64,000 nt of DNA from NCBI GenBank assembly GCA_963698715.1, contig CAVORW010000004.1:744001-808000 (forward strand), read 5' to 3'. Origin of the DNA: CAWHJB01 sp963698715 (GTDB lineage Bacteria > Chloroflexota > Anaerolineae > Anaerolineales > UBA4823). The notes beneath the pieces are model-generated. The model was not told the DNA's origin and searched no databases. It saw nothing but the letters and a program-made list of their open reading frames with translations. This document shows, one piece after another, positions 1 to 8,868 of this stretch (its first letter is position 1; every line of letters begins with the position of its first letter). A program made the translations under genes and the position numbers.

Positions 1-1
1 C

Positions 2-217
2 AAGCTGGATGATCAGATCAACGCCGAACGATTTATCACCAGGGCACTGGAAAATGATCCCTTTTTCGCTCCAGCCCATTTGCATTTGGGTCAGGTTTAC
101 CTGCTCCAAGGTAGAATGGCCCTGGCCCACGAGCAATTAAACCAAGTCAAAGAACTGGCCCCGGATAGTCCGACAGCCGAACAAGCCCAACGATTGATCA
201 ATAAATACTTTCCATAA
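2..217 (+). CDS. TPR-repeat protein, C-terminal end (partial)
   Basis: The reading frame is open from the window edge to a TAA at 215-217 and gives about 71 residues. They fit the end of a tetratricopeptide-repeat protein: the pattern with A-x-L-E-N-D-P, A-P-A-H-L-x-L-G and a following helix ending in L-A-P-D-S-P is the usual TPR helix-turn-helix with a conserved Pro between repeats. At least one whole repeat and one partial repeat are visible. The start lies outside the window, so total length and partner domains are unknown. The role is probably protein-protein interaction; no specific function can be assigned. Confidence 0.7.
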   Translation, partial: KLDDQINAERFITRALENDPFFAPAHLHLGQVYLLQGRMALAHEQLNQVKELAPDSPTAEQAQRLINKYFP

Positions 218-602
218 GTAAGGAAATAATCCAACCTGATAGCTAACCTCCAAAGATAATTTCCAAATGATGTGGGCATAACTATCTACAAAACATACGT
301 GCTCCCACTCAAGATACGTAACTTTCTATGCTAATCCTATGTTAAAATAGCTGTCTATTGCTGTCCTATTTGGCAAATTCAAGCCTTAGTGGTGTTTTCA
401 GCAAGCCACTTAAGAAAATGAGATATTTTGGTGTGTGAAGTTTGTCCTTTTCCACTCCTGGCGTTATATTTCAGATCAACTATCGCCATATCAGGGGGTG
501 AAACTGTGCAAAATACGGAAAAGGTCTAACTCAAAATAATCCATCCCCTTTTCAAAGGACAGCAAATTGGAAATAAAACCACATACATATACTGGAGTAA
601 TT
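218..602. other. Intergenic stretch without a gene
   Basis: This AT-rich stretch of about 385 bases lies between the TPR gene and the lipoprotein gene. I find no convincing ORF or RNA gene and no strong hairpin. A TAAAAT hexamer near 343 could be a -10 element but has no good -35 partner. Confidence 0.5.
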
Positions 603-1259
603 ATGAAATCCGATCACAGATTTTTTATCATATTAGCAATCCTAATCCTGGCGTCCTTGGCTTGTCAGACAGCAACTGGAGGAGGTGAAACTCCCCCTGA
701 ACAGCCCAGCAATTTACTGTTTCAAGATGATTTTTCTGATACATCTAGCGGTTGGGATCGGGTGACGACAGACACCGGCGTAACAGATTACGTTGATGGC
801 TTGTACCGCATTTACGTGAATGAAGCCGGAACAGATATCTGGGCTAACCCAGGCCTGGAATTTACGGATGTGAGCGTGCAGGTTGAGGCGATCAAAGTTG
901 GCGGGCCAGACGACAATGACTTTGGTGTCATTTGCCGCTCGGTGGACATCTCAAATTTTTACTTCTTCGTAATCAGCAGTGATGGCTATTATGGGATCGG
1001 CAAAGTCTCCGATGCGGGTCAAGAACTGATCGGCACGGATGCCATGCAACCCAGTGAAGCCATCCAGCAAGGGGAAACCACGAACACAATCCGGGCCGAG
1101 TGTGTTGGCAGTTCGCTAAGCCTGTATGTTAATGGCGAAATGCTTGCTGAAGTTCAAGACTCGGAATTCAGCAGCGGCGATGTTGGCCTGATTGCAGGAT
1201 CCTTCGATATCCAAGGTACAGACATCCATTTCGATAATTTTAGCGTGACCCAACCATAG
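603..1259 (+). CDS. Lipoprotein with a concanavalin-like (LamG/DUF1080-type) domain
   Basis: The ATG at 603 is preferred over an upstream in-frame ATG at 567. It has GGAG at about 593-596, and the protein then begins with a clean lipoprotein signal peptide: MKSD, a hydrophobic stretch, and a lipobox ending L-A-S-L-A-C. The mature part of about 195 residues starts with a low-complexity linker (T-G-G-G-E-T-P-P), then L-F-Q-D-D-F-S-D and S-G-W-D. It ends with D-I-H-F-D-N-F-S-V. This beginning and end are typical of the DUF1080/LamG-like jelly-roll domains found on bacterial surface lipoproteins, often carbohydrate-binding. It should be anchored outside the membrane. The ligand is unknown. Confidence 0.7.
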   Translation: MKSDHRFFIILAILILASLACQTATGGGETPPEQPSNLLFQDDFSDTSSGWDRVTTDTGVTDYVDGLYRIYVNEAGTDIWANPGLEFTDVSVQVEAIKVGGPDDNDFGVICRSVDISNFYFFVISSDGYYGIGKVSDAGQELIGTDAMQPSEAIQQGETTNTIRAECVGSSLSLYVNGEMLAEVQDSEFSSGDVGLIAGSFDIQGTDIHFDNFSVTQP

Positions 1260-1272
1260 AGATTTATGAAAA

Positions 1273-1309
1273 GATACGGTTTTGCAAGTGCACCTCACAA
1301 AACCGTATC
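1273..1309 (+). terminator. Intergenic hairpin after the lipoprotein gene
   Basis: Arms 1273-1284 and 1298-1309 are perfect complements (12 bp, GATACGGTTTTG and its complement) around a 13-nt loop. It starts 14 bases after the lipoprotein stop codon. No U-tract follows, so it is a possible 3' stabiliser or weak terminator. Confidence 0.5.
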
Positions 1310-1382
1310 ACAATCCCGCGCCGCTGCCTCTCACAGATATCCATTTTTGGGCTCTCCCAGTGGTTCGGGATAAGATAATGTA

Positions 1383-2753
1383 ATGAAAATATACCTGGAT
1401 ACAGTTGGCTGCCGCTTAAATCAGGCAGAGATCGAACAATATGCCCGCCAGTTTCGAGCTGCCGGGCACACACTTGTCCCCAGCCCACAGCAGGCCGACC
1501 TATCGATTGTCAACACCTGTGCTGTGACTGCGGCTGCCGCTTCCGATTCGCGCCAAAAAATCCGCCAATCCAGCCGGGCTGGCTCCAAAGCGGTTGTGGT
1601 GACTGGCTGCTGGTCTACCTTAAACCCTGGTCAGGCAGCCGCCTTGGCGGGAGTCAGCCAGGTCATTCCCAATAACCAAAAAGACCTGCTGGTTCCAACC
1701 CTTTTAAATACTCCTCTCGAGAAGTTTGAGCTCGAACCGGTAGAACGTGAAATTATTCCTGGAGCGCGGCTACGGACGCGCGCATTTATTAAGGTTCAGG
1801 ATGGCTGTGACAACCGCTGTACCTTCTGCATAACAACTGTGGCGCGTGGGCAGGGGCGCAGCCGCTCGATCGAAAGCATTTTGACAGATATCCGGGCTGC
1901 TTTGATGACCGAAGGCGACATCGCACCGGAGGCCGGCAAGGAGGCCGCCAAAGAGATCGTCCTCACAGGTGTCCATCTCGGTTCCTGGGGTCACGATCTT
2001 AATTCCGAACTCTGCCTGCGGGATCTTATCCTGGCGATCTTGGATCAAACAGACACACCGCGGCTGCGCCTGTCTTCTTTAGAACCCTGGGATCTGGACG
2101 AGCATTTTTTCGATCTCTGGCTGGACAAACGGCTTTGCCGGCATCTGCATCTGCCCTTACAATCTGGCAGCGCTAACGTCCTGCGAAGAATGGCCCGTAA
2201 AACCACGCCCGAGTTTTTTGCTGCTCTGGTGCAGGCAGCCAGGACAGCTATCCCGGGGGTAGCCATTACGACCGATGTGATCACCGGATTTCCAGGTGAA
2301 ACCGAGAGCGAATTTATAGAGAGCCGGTCGTTTGTTGAGGCGCTCCAATTTGCTGGCGGGCATGTGTTCACGTACTCTGCCCGAGATGGGACAGCTGCCG
2401 CCCGGATGCCCGCTCAGGTGCCGGTCGCCATACGTAAAGCGCGTAATGCTCAGATGCGGTCAGTCTTGGCTGCTGCCAGCCATGCTTATCAATCAAGCTT
2501 CATTGGGCAGGTGCTCCCGGTTCTCTGGGAAAGTGCAACTAAGCTCGGACCGCACGATTGGCACATGAGCGGTTTGACCGACAATTATTTGCGCGTCTCG
2601 GCTCAGGCGCCCCGCCAGCTCTGGAATCAGATTGTCCCCGTGCGCCTGGCTGGATTTAGCTCGCAGGGGTTGCAGGGTAAAATAGAGCCAGGTTTCAGTT
2701 ATCAAGGAGGGATGGATGACAGATTGCATCTTCTGCAAGATCATCGCCGGTGA
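1383..2753 (+). CDS. mtaB: tRNA t6A37 methylthiotransferase (MtaB-type radical SAM)
   Basis: 456 residues, normal for the family. The N-terminal UPF0004 domain has its three cluster-binding cysteines at C10 (T-V-G-C-R-L-N), C46 (N-T-C-A-V-T) and C77 (V-T-G-C-W-S). The radical SAM motif C-D-N-R-C-T-F-C is at 143-150 and is followed by G-Q-G-R-S-R-S. A C-terminal TRAM-like region (about 380-450) is expected to bind tRNA. Members of this family convert t6A at position 37 of ANN-decoding tRNAs to ms2t6A, using two 4Fe-4S clusters and SAM in the cytoplasm. The short spacing between the first cysteine and N-T-C favours MtaB over MiaB or RimO. The 3' end overlaps the next gene by 38 bases, so the two are probably cotranscribed. 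Confidence 0.9.
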   Translation: MKIYLDTVGCRLNQAEIEQYARQFRAAGHTLVPSPQQADLSIVNTCAVTAAAASDSRQKIRQSSRAGSKAVVVTGCWSTLNPGQAAALAGVSQVIPNNQKDLLVPTLLNTPLEKFELEPVEREIIPGARLRTRAFIKVQDGCDNRCTFCITTVARGQGRSRSIESILTDIRAALMTEGDIAPEAGKEAAKEIVLTGVHLGSWGHDLNSELCLRDLILAILDQTDTPRLRLSSLEPWDLDEHFFDLWLDKRLCRHLHLPLQSGSANVLRRMARKTTPEFFAALVQAARTAIPGVAITTDVITGFPGETESEFIESRSFVEALQFAGGHVFTYSARDGTAAARMPAQVPVAIRKARNAQMRSVLAAASHAYQSSFIGQVLPVLWESATKLGPHDWHMSGLTDNYLRVSAQAPRQLWNQIVPVRLAGFSSQGLQGKIEPGFSYQGGMDDRLHLLQDHRR

Positions 2754-3060
2754 TATTCCCAGCAGCCGGTTATATCAAGACGACCAGGTGACTGCCTTTC
2801 GGGATATTAACCCGGTAGCGCCGACTCATATCTTGATCGTACCGAATTGGCATATTGGCTCAGTGAATGAACTGATCAAGACTGATGAGCTGCTGGTCGG
2901 ACGGCTGTTTCTGACTGCCCGCCAGCTAGCCGAAGAGCAAGGCATCCAGGAATTGGGTTATAGGCTGATCATCAACACTGGGAAAGACGGCGGACAGGAA
3001 GTCCTGCACCTGCACCTGCACCTGATTGGCGGGCACAGAATGCGCCATCCAATGGGTTGA
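2716..3060 (+). CDS. HIT-family nucleotide hydrolase (HinT-like)
   Basis: 114 residues, the usual size of HinT-type proteins. The N-terminus has C-I-F-C-K-I-I-A-G-D-I-P, the standard HIT start. The catalytic histidine triad H-L-H-L-H-L is at residues 98-103, with H98, H100 and H102. Members hydrolyse phosphoramidates such as AMP-lysine or aminoacyl-adenylates. The ATG at 2716 lies inside the end of mtaB and is preceded by AAGGAGG, a strong ribosome site, so the overlap is real. The C-terminus (G-H-R-M-R-H-P-M-G) is slightly unusual but complete. Confidence 0.9.
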   Translation: MTDCIFCKIIAGDIPSSRLYQDDQVTAFRDINPVAPTHILIVPNWHIGSVNELIKTDELLVGRLFLTARQLAEEQGIQELGYRLIINTGKDGGQEVLHLHLHLIGGHRMRHPMG

Positions 3061-3141
3061 CCCTTCCTTGATCTTGAGCATCAGGTTGTACGACCGGCAT
3101 CTATCCACCGGTGTGTTGCTTGAGCCTGATACTGGTCTATC

Positions 3142-3927
3142 ATGATTACTTCTATCCGCAATCCAAAAATCCAGTTGGTTCGCAAGCTCCAGTCTCAAAG
3201 CCGCGCTCGCCGGGAAGAACAATTGTTGATTACCGAGGGTGTGCGGTTATGCGAGGAGGCACTGGCGGCTGGTTGGCCTGCGAAGCTTGTTTTATATACT
3301 GCTGACCTGAGCGAACGCGGTCAGTCCCTCCTGGATAGTTTGGCCGATCAGGGTGCGGATCTGGAACAGGTCTCCGAGCAAGTCATGCGCTCGGCCAGCG
3401 ATACTCAGTCTCCCCAGGGTATTCTGGCAGTCTTGCCGCAGCGCAGTTTACCTATCCCAGAGCCCCTGAATTTTGTATTCATTCCGGACGAGGTTCGTGA
3501 CCCGGGTAATCTGGGCGCCATGCTGCGCACGGCTGAAGCAGCCGGTGTCGGGACAGTGCTTCTACCTCCCGGCACGGTTGATGTCTATGCGCCCAAGGTT
3601 GTCCGGGCTGCAATGGGGGCTCATTTTCGCCTGCCGATCTTTTTGCTCAGCTGGGATGAAATCTACAGCAAACTACGATCTGTGAACCTGAGAGTGGTGG
3701 TAGCCGTGGCAGGTTCTGGGACAACCTATACCCAGGCCGATCTACACAGCCCTCTGGCGCTGATAATAGGTGGTGAGGCCGAGGGAGCTGGAGAAAAGGC
3801 CCGCTTGCTGGCAGACGAACTGGTGCATATACCGATGCCCGGTAAGGCTGAATCATTAAATGCTGCCATTGCTTCGGCAATCCTGTTGTTTGAAATCGTT
3901 CGGCAGAGGGGCTTATACCTCCGGTGA
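3142..3927 (+). CDS. TrmH/SpoU-family RNA 2'-O-methyltransferase
   Basis: 261 residues. The N-terminal L7Ae-like substrate-binding part (about 1-95) begins I-T-S-I-R-N-P-K-I-Q and is followed by a SPOUT domain. The three SpoU motifs are visible: D-E-V-R-D-P-G-N-L-G-A-M-L-R-T-A near 118-133, the central I-G-G-E-A-E-G-A-G near 208-218, and I-P-M-P-G-K-A-E-S-L-N-A near 231-243. These bind SAM and the target ribose through a trefoil knot. The family covers 23S rRNA G2251 and related 2'-O-methylations, and the exact target cannot be read from sequence. The stop overlaps the ATG of the DUF711 gene (ATGA-type). Confidence 0.88.
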   Translation: MITSIRNPKIQLVRKLQSQSRARREEQLLITEGVRLCEEALAAGWPAKLVLYTADLSERGQSLLDSLADQGADLEQVSEQVMRSASDTQSPQGILAVLPQRSLPIPEPLNFVFIPDEVRDPGNLGAMLRTAEAAGVGTVLLPPGTVDVYAPKVVRAAMGAHFRLPIFLLSWDEIYSKLRSVNLRVVVAVAGSGTTYTQADLHSPLALIIGGEAEGAGEKARLLADELVHIPMPGKAESLNAAIASAILLFEIVRQRGLYLR

Positions 3928-5153
3928 AAATACGATCGATCACCTATTTCCTTAATCCAAACAGCCCGACACCAGACATCGCGTTGAAGCAGGCTGGTGA
4001 ATTCCTGATGACGGCCCGGCCCGCCTTTGAGGCGGCGGGGTATGAAGTTCAAACTGCCAGATTGGCGACTGTTCCTTTCCCCAGACTGCTGCCCCGCCTT
4101 CATGTTAATGCTTTGCTTGATCTGGCCCAAAATCTGGAATATGCAGGTAGGGCAGCCGGTTACGACTACATTTCCCTTGGACCAGCTTTACCCGACCAAA
4201 TCGAAAGTTACGCCCTGATTCCACCGGTATTAGCTAAAACGAGTTAGGTTTTTATGGCGGGAATGTTAACCACTTCCGGCGGTGGGATCAGCCTGCCGGC
4301 CGTACGGGCCTGCGCTCACGTTATCCAGCACGCGGCTACCATCACGCCGGATGGATTTGGAAACCTTTTCTTCGCGGCCCTGGGCAACGTTCCGCCAGGC
4401 GCGCCATTCTTCCCGGCTGCCTACCATGGCGGGGATGCACCCTCATTTGGGCTGGCCTGCGAGGCGGCCGATCTGGCAGTCGAAGCCTTCAGCAAAGCGA
4501 ATTCGCTGGAGCAGGCTCGCCAGGGATTTATCGAGCAGATTGAGAACCACGCCAGCCTCCTGGCCCAGGTAGCTCAAAAAATCAGTGAAATTCACAAGCT
4601 GGCTTTTGGGGGAATTGATTTAACGCCGGCGCCTTTCCCGAAAAAAGAACTCTCACTGGGAACAGCCCTGGAGAGGCTTGGTCTGGCGGCGGTTGGTCTG
4701 CATGGTGGCGTGGCTGCAGCAGCCTTTCTGGCCGACGCCCTCGACCGCGCCCATCTGCCTCGGGCCGGTTTCAATGGGCTGATGCTGCCAGTACTGGAAG
4801 ATGCTGCCCTGGCAGAGCGCGCTACTGAAGGCACTCTGACGATTCGGGATTTGTTGCTTTATTCAACGGTTTGCGGCACCGGTTTGGATACTGTGCCTTT
4901 GCCGGGAGATACTTCGCCAGACCAGCTGGCAGCTGTCCTGCTGGACCTGGCTGCCATCTCTCAGCGACTTGGAAAACCGCTGACGGCCCGCCTGATGCCC
5001 ATCCCTGGCAAAAAGGTTGGTGATCCCACCGAGTTCGAATTCGGTTACTTTGCCAACAGCCGGATACTGGCTTTGGAGGCCGCCCCGCTGAGCGGTCTTC
5101 TGGCGGGAGATGAGACTTTCTATTTACAGCCGCGAGGCGGCTCAGGAAGTTGA
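3924..5153 (+). pseudogene. DUF711-family protein interrupted by an in-frame amber codon
   Basis: Two segments in one frame, 3924-4244 and 4248-5153, are separated only by TAG at 4245-4247. Read through, they give about 409 residues, close to the expected length of the DUF711 (UPF0210-related) family. The first part begins K-I-R-S-I-T-Y-F, and the second continues V-F-M-A-G-M-L-T-T-S-G-G-G-I-S. The two parts join at a position that is continuous in relatives (I-P-P-V-L-A followed by V-F-A), as remembered. A restart at ATG 4254 is possible but has no good ribosome site and would lose the first quarter. The cause could be a true nonsense mutation, a sequencing error, or suppression. DUF711 proteins have no settled function. 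The gene is translationally coupled to the methyltransferase upstream and overlaps uvrA by 12 bases tail to tail. Confidence 0.75.
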
Positions 5154-8063
5154 TGCAACCAGCGCTGGATCCGCCTTATCAACGCACACATAGGGTTTGA
5201 GGAACTGCCCGGTATAAGAGTTTGGAACGTCACAAATTTCCTCCGGTCTTCCAACAGCGATCACATATCCACCGAGGTCGCCACCCTCCGGCCCCAGGTC
5301 GATGATGTAATCAGCAACCTTGATGATATCAAGGTTGTGCTCAATGATCAGCACGCTGTTGCCAGTCTCAACCAGACGTTGTAAAACTTCGATTAATTTA
5401 TGCACATCGGCAGCATGCAGTCCGACAGAAGGTTCATCCAAAACATAAATGGTTTTACCGGTAGGCCGCTTGGAGAGCTCGCGGGCCAATTTTACACGCT
5501 GAGCCTCACCGCCGGACAGAGTTGGAGCGGGCTGCCCGACCCGAATATACCCCAACCCGACATCCTGCAGCGTTTGCAGACGGTTCAGCATTGCCGGGAA
5601 GGCCGCAAAGATCTCCAGCGCCTCATCCACCGTCATATCGAGCACATCGGCAATACTTAATCCCTTGAAACGGACCTGCAGCGTTTCACGGTTGAAACGC
5701 GCCCCGTGACAGACATCGCAAGGCACGTAGACATCTGGCAAGAACTGCATTTCGATTCGCAGTTGGCCCTGGCCCTGGCAAGCCTCACAGCGCCCACCAT
5801 GCACATTGAAGGAGAACCGTCCAGGCTTATAACCTCGAACTTTGCTTTCAGGTAAATCGGCATATAACGAGCGGATGTGATCGAATAAGCCAGTATAGGT
5901 GCCCGGGTTGGAACGTGGGGTCCGGCCAATGGGGGACTGATCGATATTAATGATCTTGTCGATGTTCTCCATCCCTTCAATCCGATCATGCTCGCCGGGA
6001 AGGGCATGTGAGCCATGCAAGTGACGCGCCAGGGCTTTGTATAAAATTTCAACCATCAAGGTTGACTTGCCTGAACCGGACACACCTGTGATGCACACAA
6101 ATCGGCCAAGCGGAATTTGCACATCAACATTTTTCAGGTTGTTTTCGCGTGCCCCGATCACTCTCAATGATTTTCCGTTCCCATTCCGCCGTTTTTCAGG
6201 GATAGGGACGCGCATCCGTCCCGACAGATAAGCTCCGGTCAGCGATTTCGGGTGAGCCAGGATCTCATCGACCTTTCCTTCGGCTACAACCTCCCCGCCA
6301 TGTTCACCAGCGCCAGGGCCCAGGTCAAGAACCCAATCTGCTTCCAGAATGGTCTCGCTATCATGTTCAACAATCAGGACCGTGTTGCCCAGATCGCGCA
6401 ATCCTTTCAGGGTGCGCAGCAGACGGGTATTGTCGCGCGGGTGCAGCCCGATGGAGGGCTCGTCCAACACGTATAGAACACCCATCAACCGCGATCCAAT
6501 CTGGGTAGCCAGGCGAATCCGTTGTGCTTCTCCACCTGATAGCGAGGCCGCTGAACGCCGCAGTGTCAGGTAATCCAGCCCGACATCCACCAGAAAACCC
6601 AGCCGGGCTTGAATCTCTTTCAGAATGCGTTCAGCGATAATTTGCTGGCGGGTTGTGAGCGGCGTGTTTTCAGCACCCAGGCGCAGGGCCCAATCCAGGG
6701 CGCGCATCACCGGCCAATCGGTCACTTCAATAATATTCTTGTCATCCACCGTGACCGCCAGTGCTTCGGGGCGCAGCCGGGCTCCCCCACAAGTGCCACA
6801 AACCCGTTCGTTCATATATTCGGCGATTTTATCGCGCATATATTCTGAGTTGGTTTCATTAAAACGTCGTTCGAGATTGCCAATCACCCCTTCAAAGGGT
6901 GTCCGAAAGGTAGCCTTGCGCCCATTGCGATTCTGGTAATGGACAGTCACTTCTTTCCCCTTGGTGCCATACAGGATAATGTCCATTTTTTCCTGGGAAA
7001 TGCTGCGCACCGGGGCATCCAGATCAATATCATAATCATGTGCGGCCGCTTCGAGAGTTTGCCAGTAATACCCGCCCTCATCGCGCGGGCCGCTCCACTC
7101 AGAGACTACAATTGCACCCTCGTTCAAAGCCATATCTGGATCTGGAATCAACAAGGCCGGATCGATTTCCAGCCGTCCCCCCAGGCCCTGGCAATCCGAG
7201 CAAGCGCCATGTGGGGTATTGAAAGAGAAAGTGCGCGGTTCGATCTCCGGCAGGCTGACCCCGTGCTCGGGACAGGCCAGGTGTTCCGAGTAATACAAAT
7301 CCCGGCTCTCCTGAGGGTTGGTCAAATCCTGAACGATCAGATATCCATCCCCAAACTTTAAGGCGGTTTCGACCGAGTCGGTCAGCCTGGAGCGAAAGAT
7401 TTGATCATCATCCGGGTTTTCGCTCTGCTGAATGACCAAGCGATCGACGACAGCTTCGATATCATGGATCTTGTAGCGATCCATTTGCACATCGTCATCC
7501 AGCTCGTAAACCTGACCATCCACTCTGGCCCGCACAAAGCCAGATTTCCGGATTTCATCCAGCACAGCTTGATGTGTCCCTTTACGGCCCCGCACCAGCG
7601 GAGCGAGCAGCAGCAGCCGCGAGCCCTCCGGCAAGGCACTGACCGCATCGACAACTTCCTGCGCCGACTGGCGAGTAACCTCCCGTCCGCATACCGGGCA
7701 ATGTGGGATACCCGCCCGGGAGAACAATAACCGCAAATAATCATAAATTTCTGTGACTGTGCCCACGGTCGAACGCGGGTTATGCGACGCCCCTTTTTGA
7801 TCGATCGACACTGCCGGAGAAAGCCCGTCGATATAATCGACATCCGGCTTATCCATTCTCCCAAGAAACTGGCGGGCATAAGCTGACAGCGATTCCACAT
7901 AACGCCGCTGGCCCTCAGCAAAGATCGTATCGAACGCCAACGAAGATTTGCCTGAACCCGAAAGCCCGGTGATTACAACCAGCCTGTCGCGCGGGATTTC
8001 GACGGTGATATTTTTTAAATTATGCTCACGCGCACCAACAACACGAATTACGTTTTGAGTCAT
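5142..8063 (-). CDS. uvrA: UvrABC excinuclease subunit A
   Basis: 973 residues, slightly longer than typical UvrA (about 940). UvrA is the damage-sensing ATPase of nucleotide excision repair and loads UvrB. Two ABC modules are present. The first has Walker A G-L-S-G-S-G-K-S-S-L near residue 33 and the second G-V-S-G-S-G-K-S-T-L near 660. Each has an L-S-G-G-E-A-Q-R signature and a Walker B ending D-E-P-S. Zinc-binding CxxC pairs are seen (C-P-V-C-G, C-S-D-C-Q-G, C-E-A-C-Q-G, C-D-V-C-H-G). The start at 8063 fits M-T-Q-N-V-I-R-V-V-G-A-R-E-H-N-L, the usual beginning. No LexA-like operator was recognised upstream. Confidence 0.97.
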   Translation of the reverse strand: MTQNVIRVVGAREHNLKNITVEIPRDRLVVITGLSGSGKSSLAFDTIFAEGQRRYVESLSAYARQFLGRMDKPDVDYIDGLSPAVSIDQKGASHNPRSTVGTVTEIYDYLRLLFSRAGIPHCPVCGREVTRQSAQEVVDAVSALPEGSRLLLLAPLVRGRKGTHQAVLDEIRKSGFVRARVDGQVYELDDDVQMDRYKIHDIEAVVDRLVIQQSENPDDDQIFRSRLTDSVETALKFGDGYLIVQDLTNPQESRDLYYSEHLACPEHGVSLPEIEPRTFSFNTPHGACSDCQGLGGRLEIDPALLIPDPDMALNEGAIVVSEWSGPRDEGGYYWQTLEAAAHDYDIDLDAPVRSISQEKMDIILYGTKGKEVTVHYQNRNGRKATFRTPFEGVIGNLERRFNETNSEYMRDKIAEYMNERVCGTCGGARLRPEALAVTVDDKNIIEVTDWPVMRALDWALRLGAENTPLTTRQQIIAERILKEIQARLGFLVDVGLDYLTLRRSAASLSGGEAQRIRLATQIGSRLMGVLYVLDEPSIGLHPRDNTRLLRTLKGLRDLGNTVLIVEHDSETILEADWVLDLGPGAGEHGGEVVAEGKVDEILAHPKSLTGAYLSGRMRVPIPEKRRNGNGKSLRVIGARENNLKNVDVQIPLGRFVCITGVSGSGKSTLMVEILYKALARHLHGSHALPGEHDRIEGMENIDKIINIDQSPIGRTPRSNPGTYTGLFDHIRSLYADLPESKVRGYKPGRFSFNVHGGRCEACQGQGQLRIEMQFLPDVYVPCDVCHGARFNRETLQVRFKGLSIADVLDMTVDEALEIFAAFPAMLNRLQTLQDVGLGYIRVGQPAPTLSGGEAQRVKLARELSKRPTGKTIYVLDEPSVGLHAADVHKLIEVLQRLVETGNSVLIIEHNLDIIKVADYIIDLGPEGGDLGGYVIAVGRPEEICDVPNSYTGQFLKPYVCVDKADPALVASTS

Positions 8064-8112
8064 GCCAAACCTTTTTGATGTAAACCTGGGGTCATAGAAA
8101 TAAACCAGCTCA

Positions 8113-8118
8113 ATTATA
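8113..8118 (-). promoter_or_regulatory. Possible -10 element for uvrA
   Basis: A perfect TATAAT on the minus strand lies about 50 bases before the uvrA start. The -35 region (around 8135-8141) is poor, so only the -10 element is claimed. Confidence 0.4.
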
Positions 8119-8215
8119 GCACATATGTTTTATTATTAAGATTAATGCTTCCATCTCGCGTAAGGCTTTCCCAAATTCGAAAATCTTGGAAATTTCCACC
8201 TAGAAAATGAGTTGC

Positions 8216-8256
8216 TGGGTGTGAGAAAAACGGCAGAGCCGTTTTTCTCACACCCA
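8216..8256. repeat. Intergenic hairpin with GGGTGT ends (copy a)
   Basis: A 19-bp perfect stem (8216-8234 with 8238-8256) surrounds a 3-nt AGA loop. The end bases are TGGGTGTGAG and the complement CTCACACCCA. It lies between the divergent genes uvrA (minus) and 8553 (plus), so it is downstream of neither and is unlikely to be an ordinary terminator. No U-tract follows. The remainder of 8257-8552 shows no ORF or recognised element. Confidence 0.75.
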
Positions 8257-8552
8257 AATAGCATTCTTGAAAGAGCCTTGCCATCTCGAGCAACCTTAAC
8301 CTGGTGTCCGGGACTCTCCCAAATAGAATACATACACAAACTGTTATTATACCAATACGAAACCGCTCTAGTTTAAAAAATAATTAATATGGGTTAGCAC
8401 GCCAATAAACGCTTGTTTGCTATTATCCCATCTGGTAGCCAGTTATCATCTATAATCATAAGTGTCAGGCAGTTTAAGGCATCGAAACAAAAAAATACAA
8501 TCCAAGGGCTCAACAACCTGATACCGGAGCTAGCGAAAGGACGGAAACAGCC

Positions 8553-8858
8553 ATGGGATTTTTCAAAAAATTGGGCAAACTTTTCAACCCCCGGATGGAT
8601 AGCGACCAATGGGTGCAGTGGGTGAGCGTAAAATGTAATCGCTGTGGTGAGCTAATTCGCAGCCGCATCGATTTGCGCAACGATCTGAGCATCAATTACG
8701 GAGAAGATGGGAGTCCGACCTACTTCGCCCGCAAACTTCTCATCGGAGAGGGTCACTGCTTTCAAAGAATCGAGGTTGAATTAACCTTCGATAAAGATCG
8801 CAAATTAATGGATCGCCAGATCAGCGGCGGAAAATTCGCTGACGAACAAACCGACTGA
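8553..8858 (+). CDS. Small uncharacterised protein with a CxxC knuckle
   Basis: 101 residues, not recognised by name. It begins M-G-F-F-K-K-L-G-K-L-F, a basic amphipathic start, and has C-N-R-C-G at about 28-32, which may be half of a zinc site. A further single Cys (G-H-C-F) lies near 70. The rest alternates charged and aromatic residues (D-R-K-L-M-D-R-Q-I-S-G-G-K-F) and looks soluble. A purine-rich GAAAGGACGG about 12 bases before the ATG serves as ribosome site. It is convergent with the membrane-protein gene at 8869. Confidence 0.65.
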   Translation: MGFFKKLGKLFNPRMDSDQWVQWVSVKCNRCGELIRSRIDLRNDLSINYGEDGSPTYFARKLLIGEGHCFQRIEVELTFDKDRKLMDRQISGGKFADEQTD

Positions 8859-8868
8859 TCTTTTAGAC

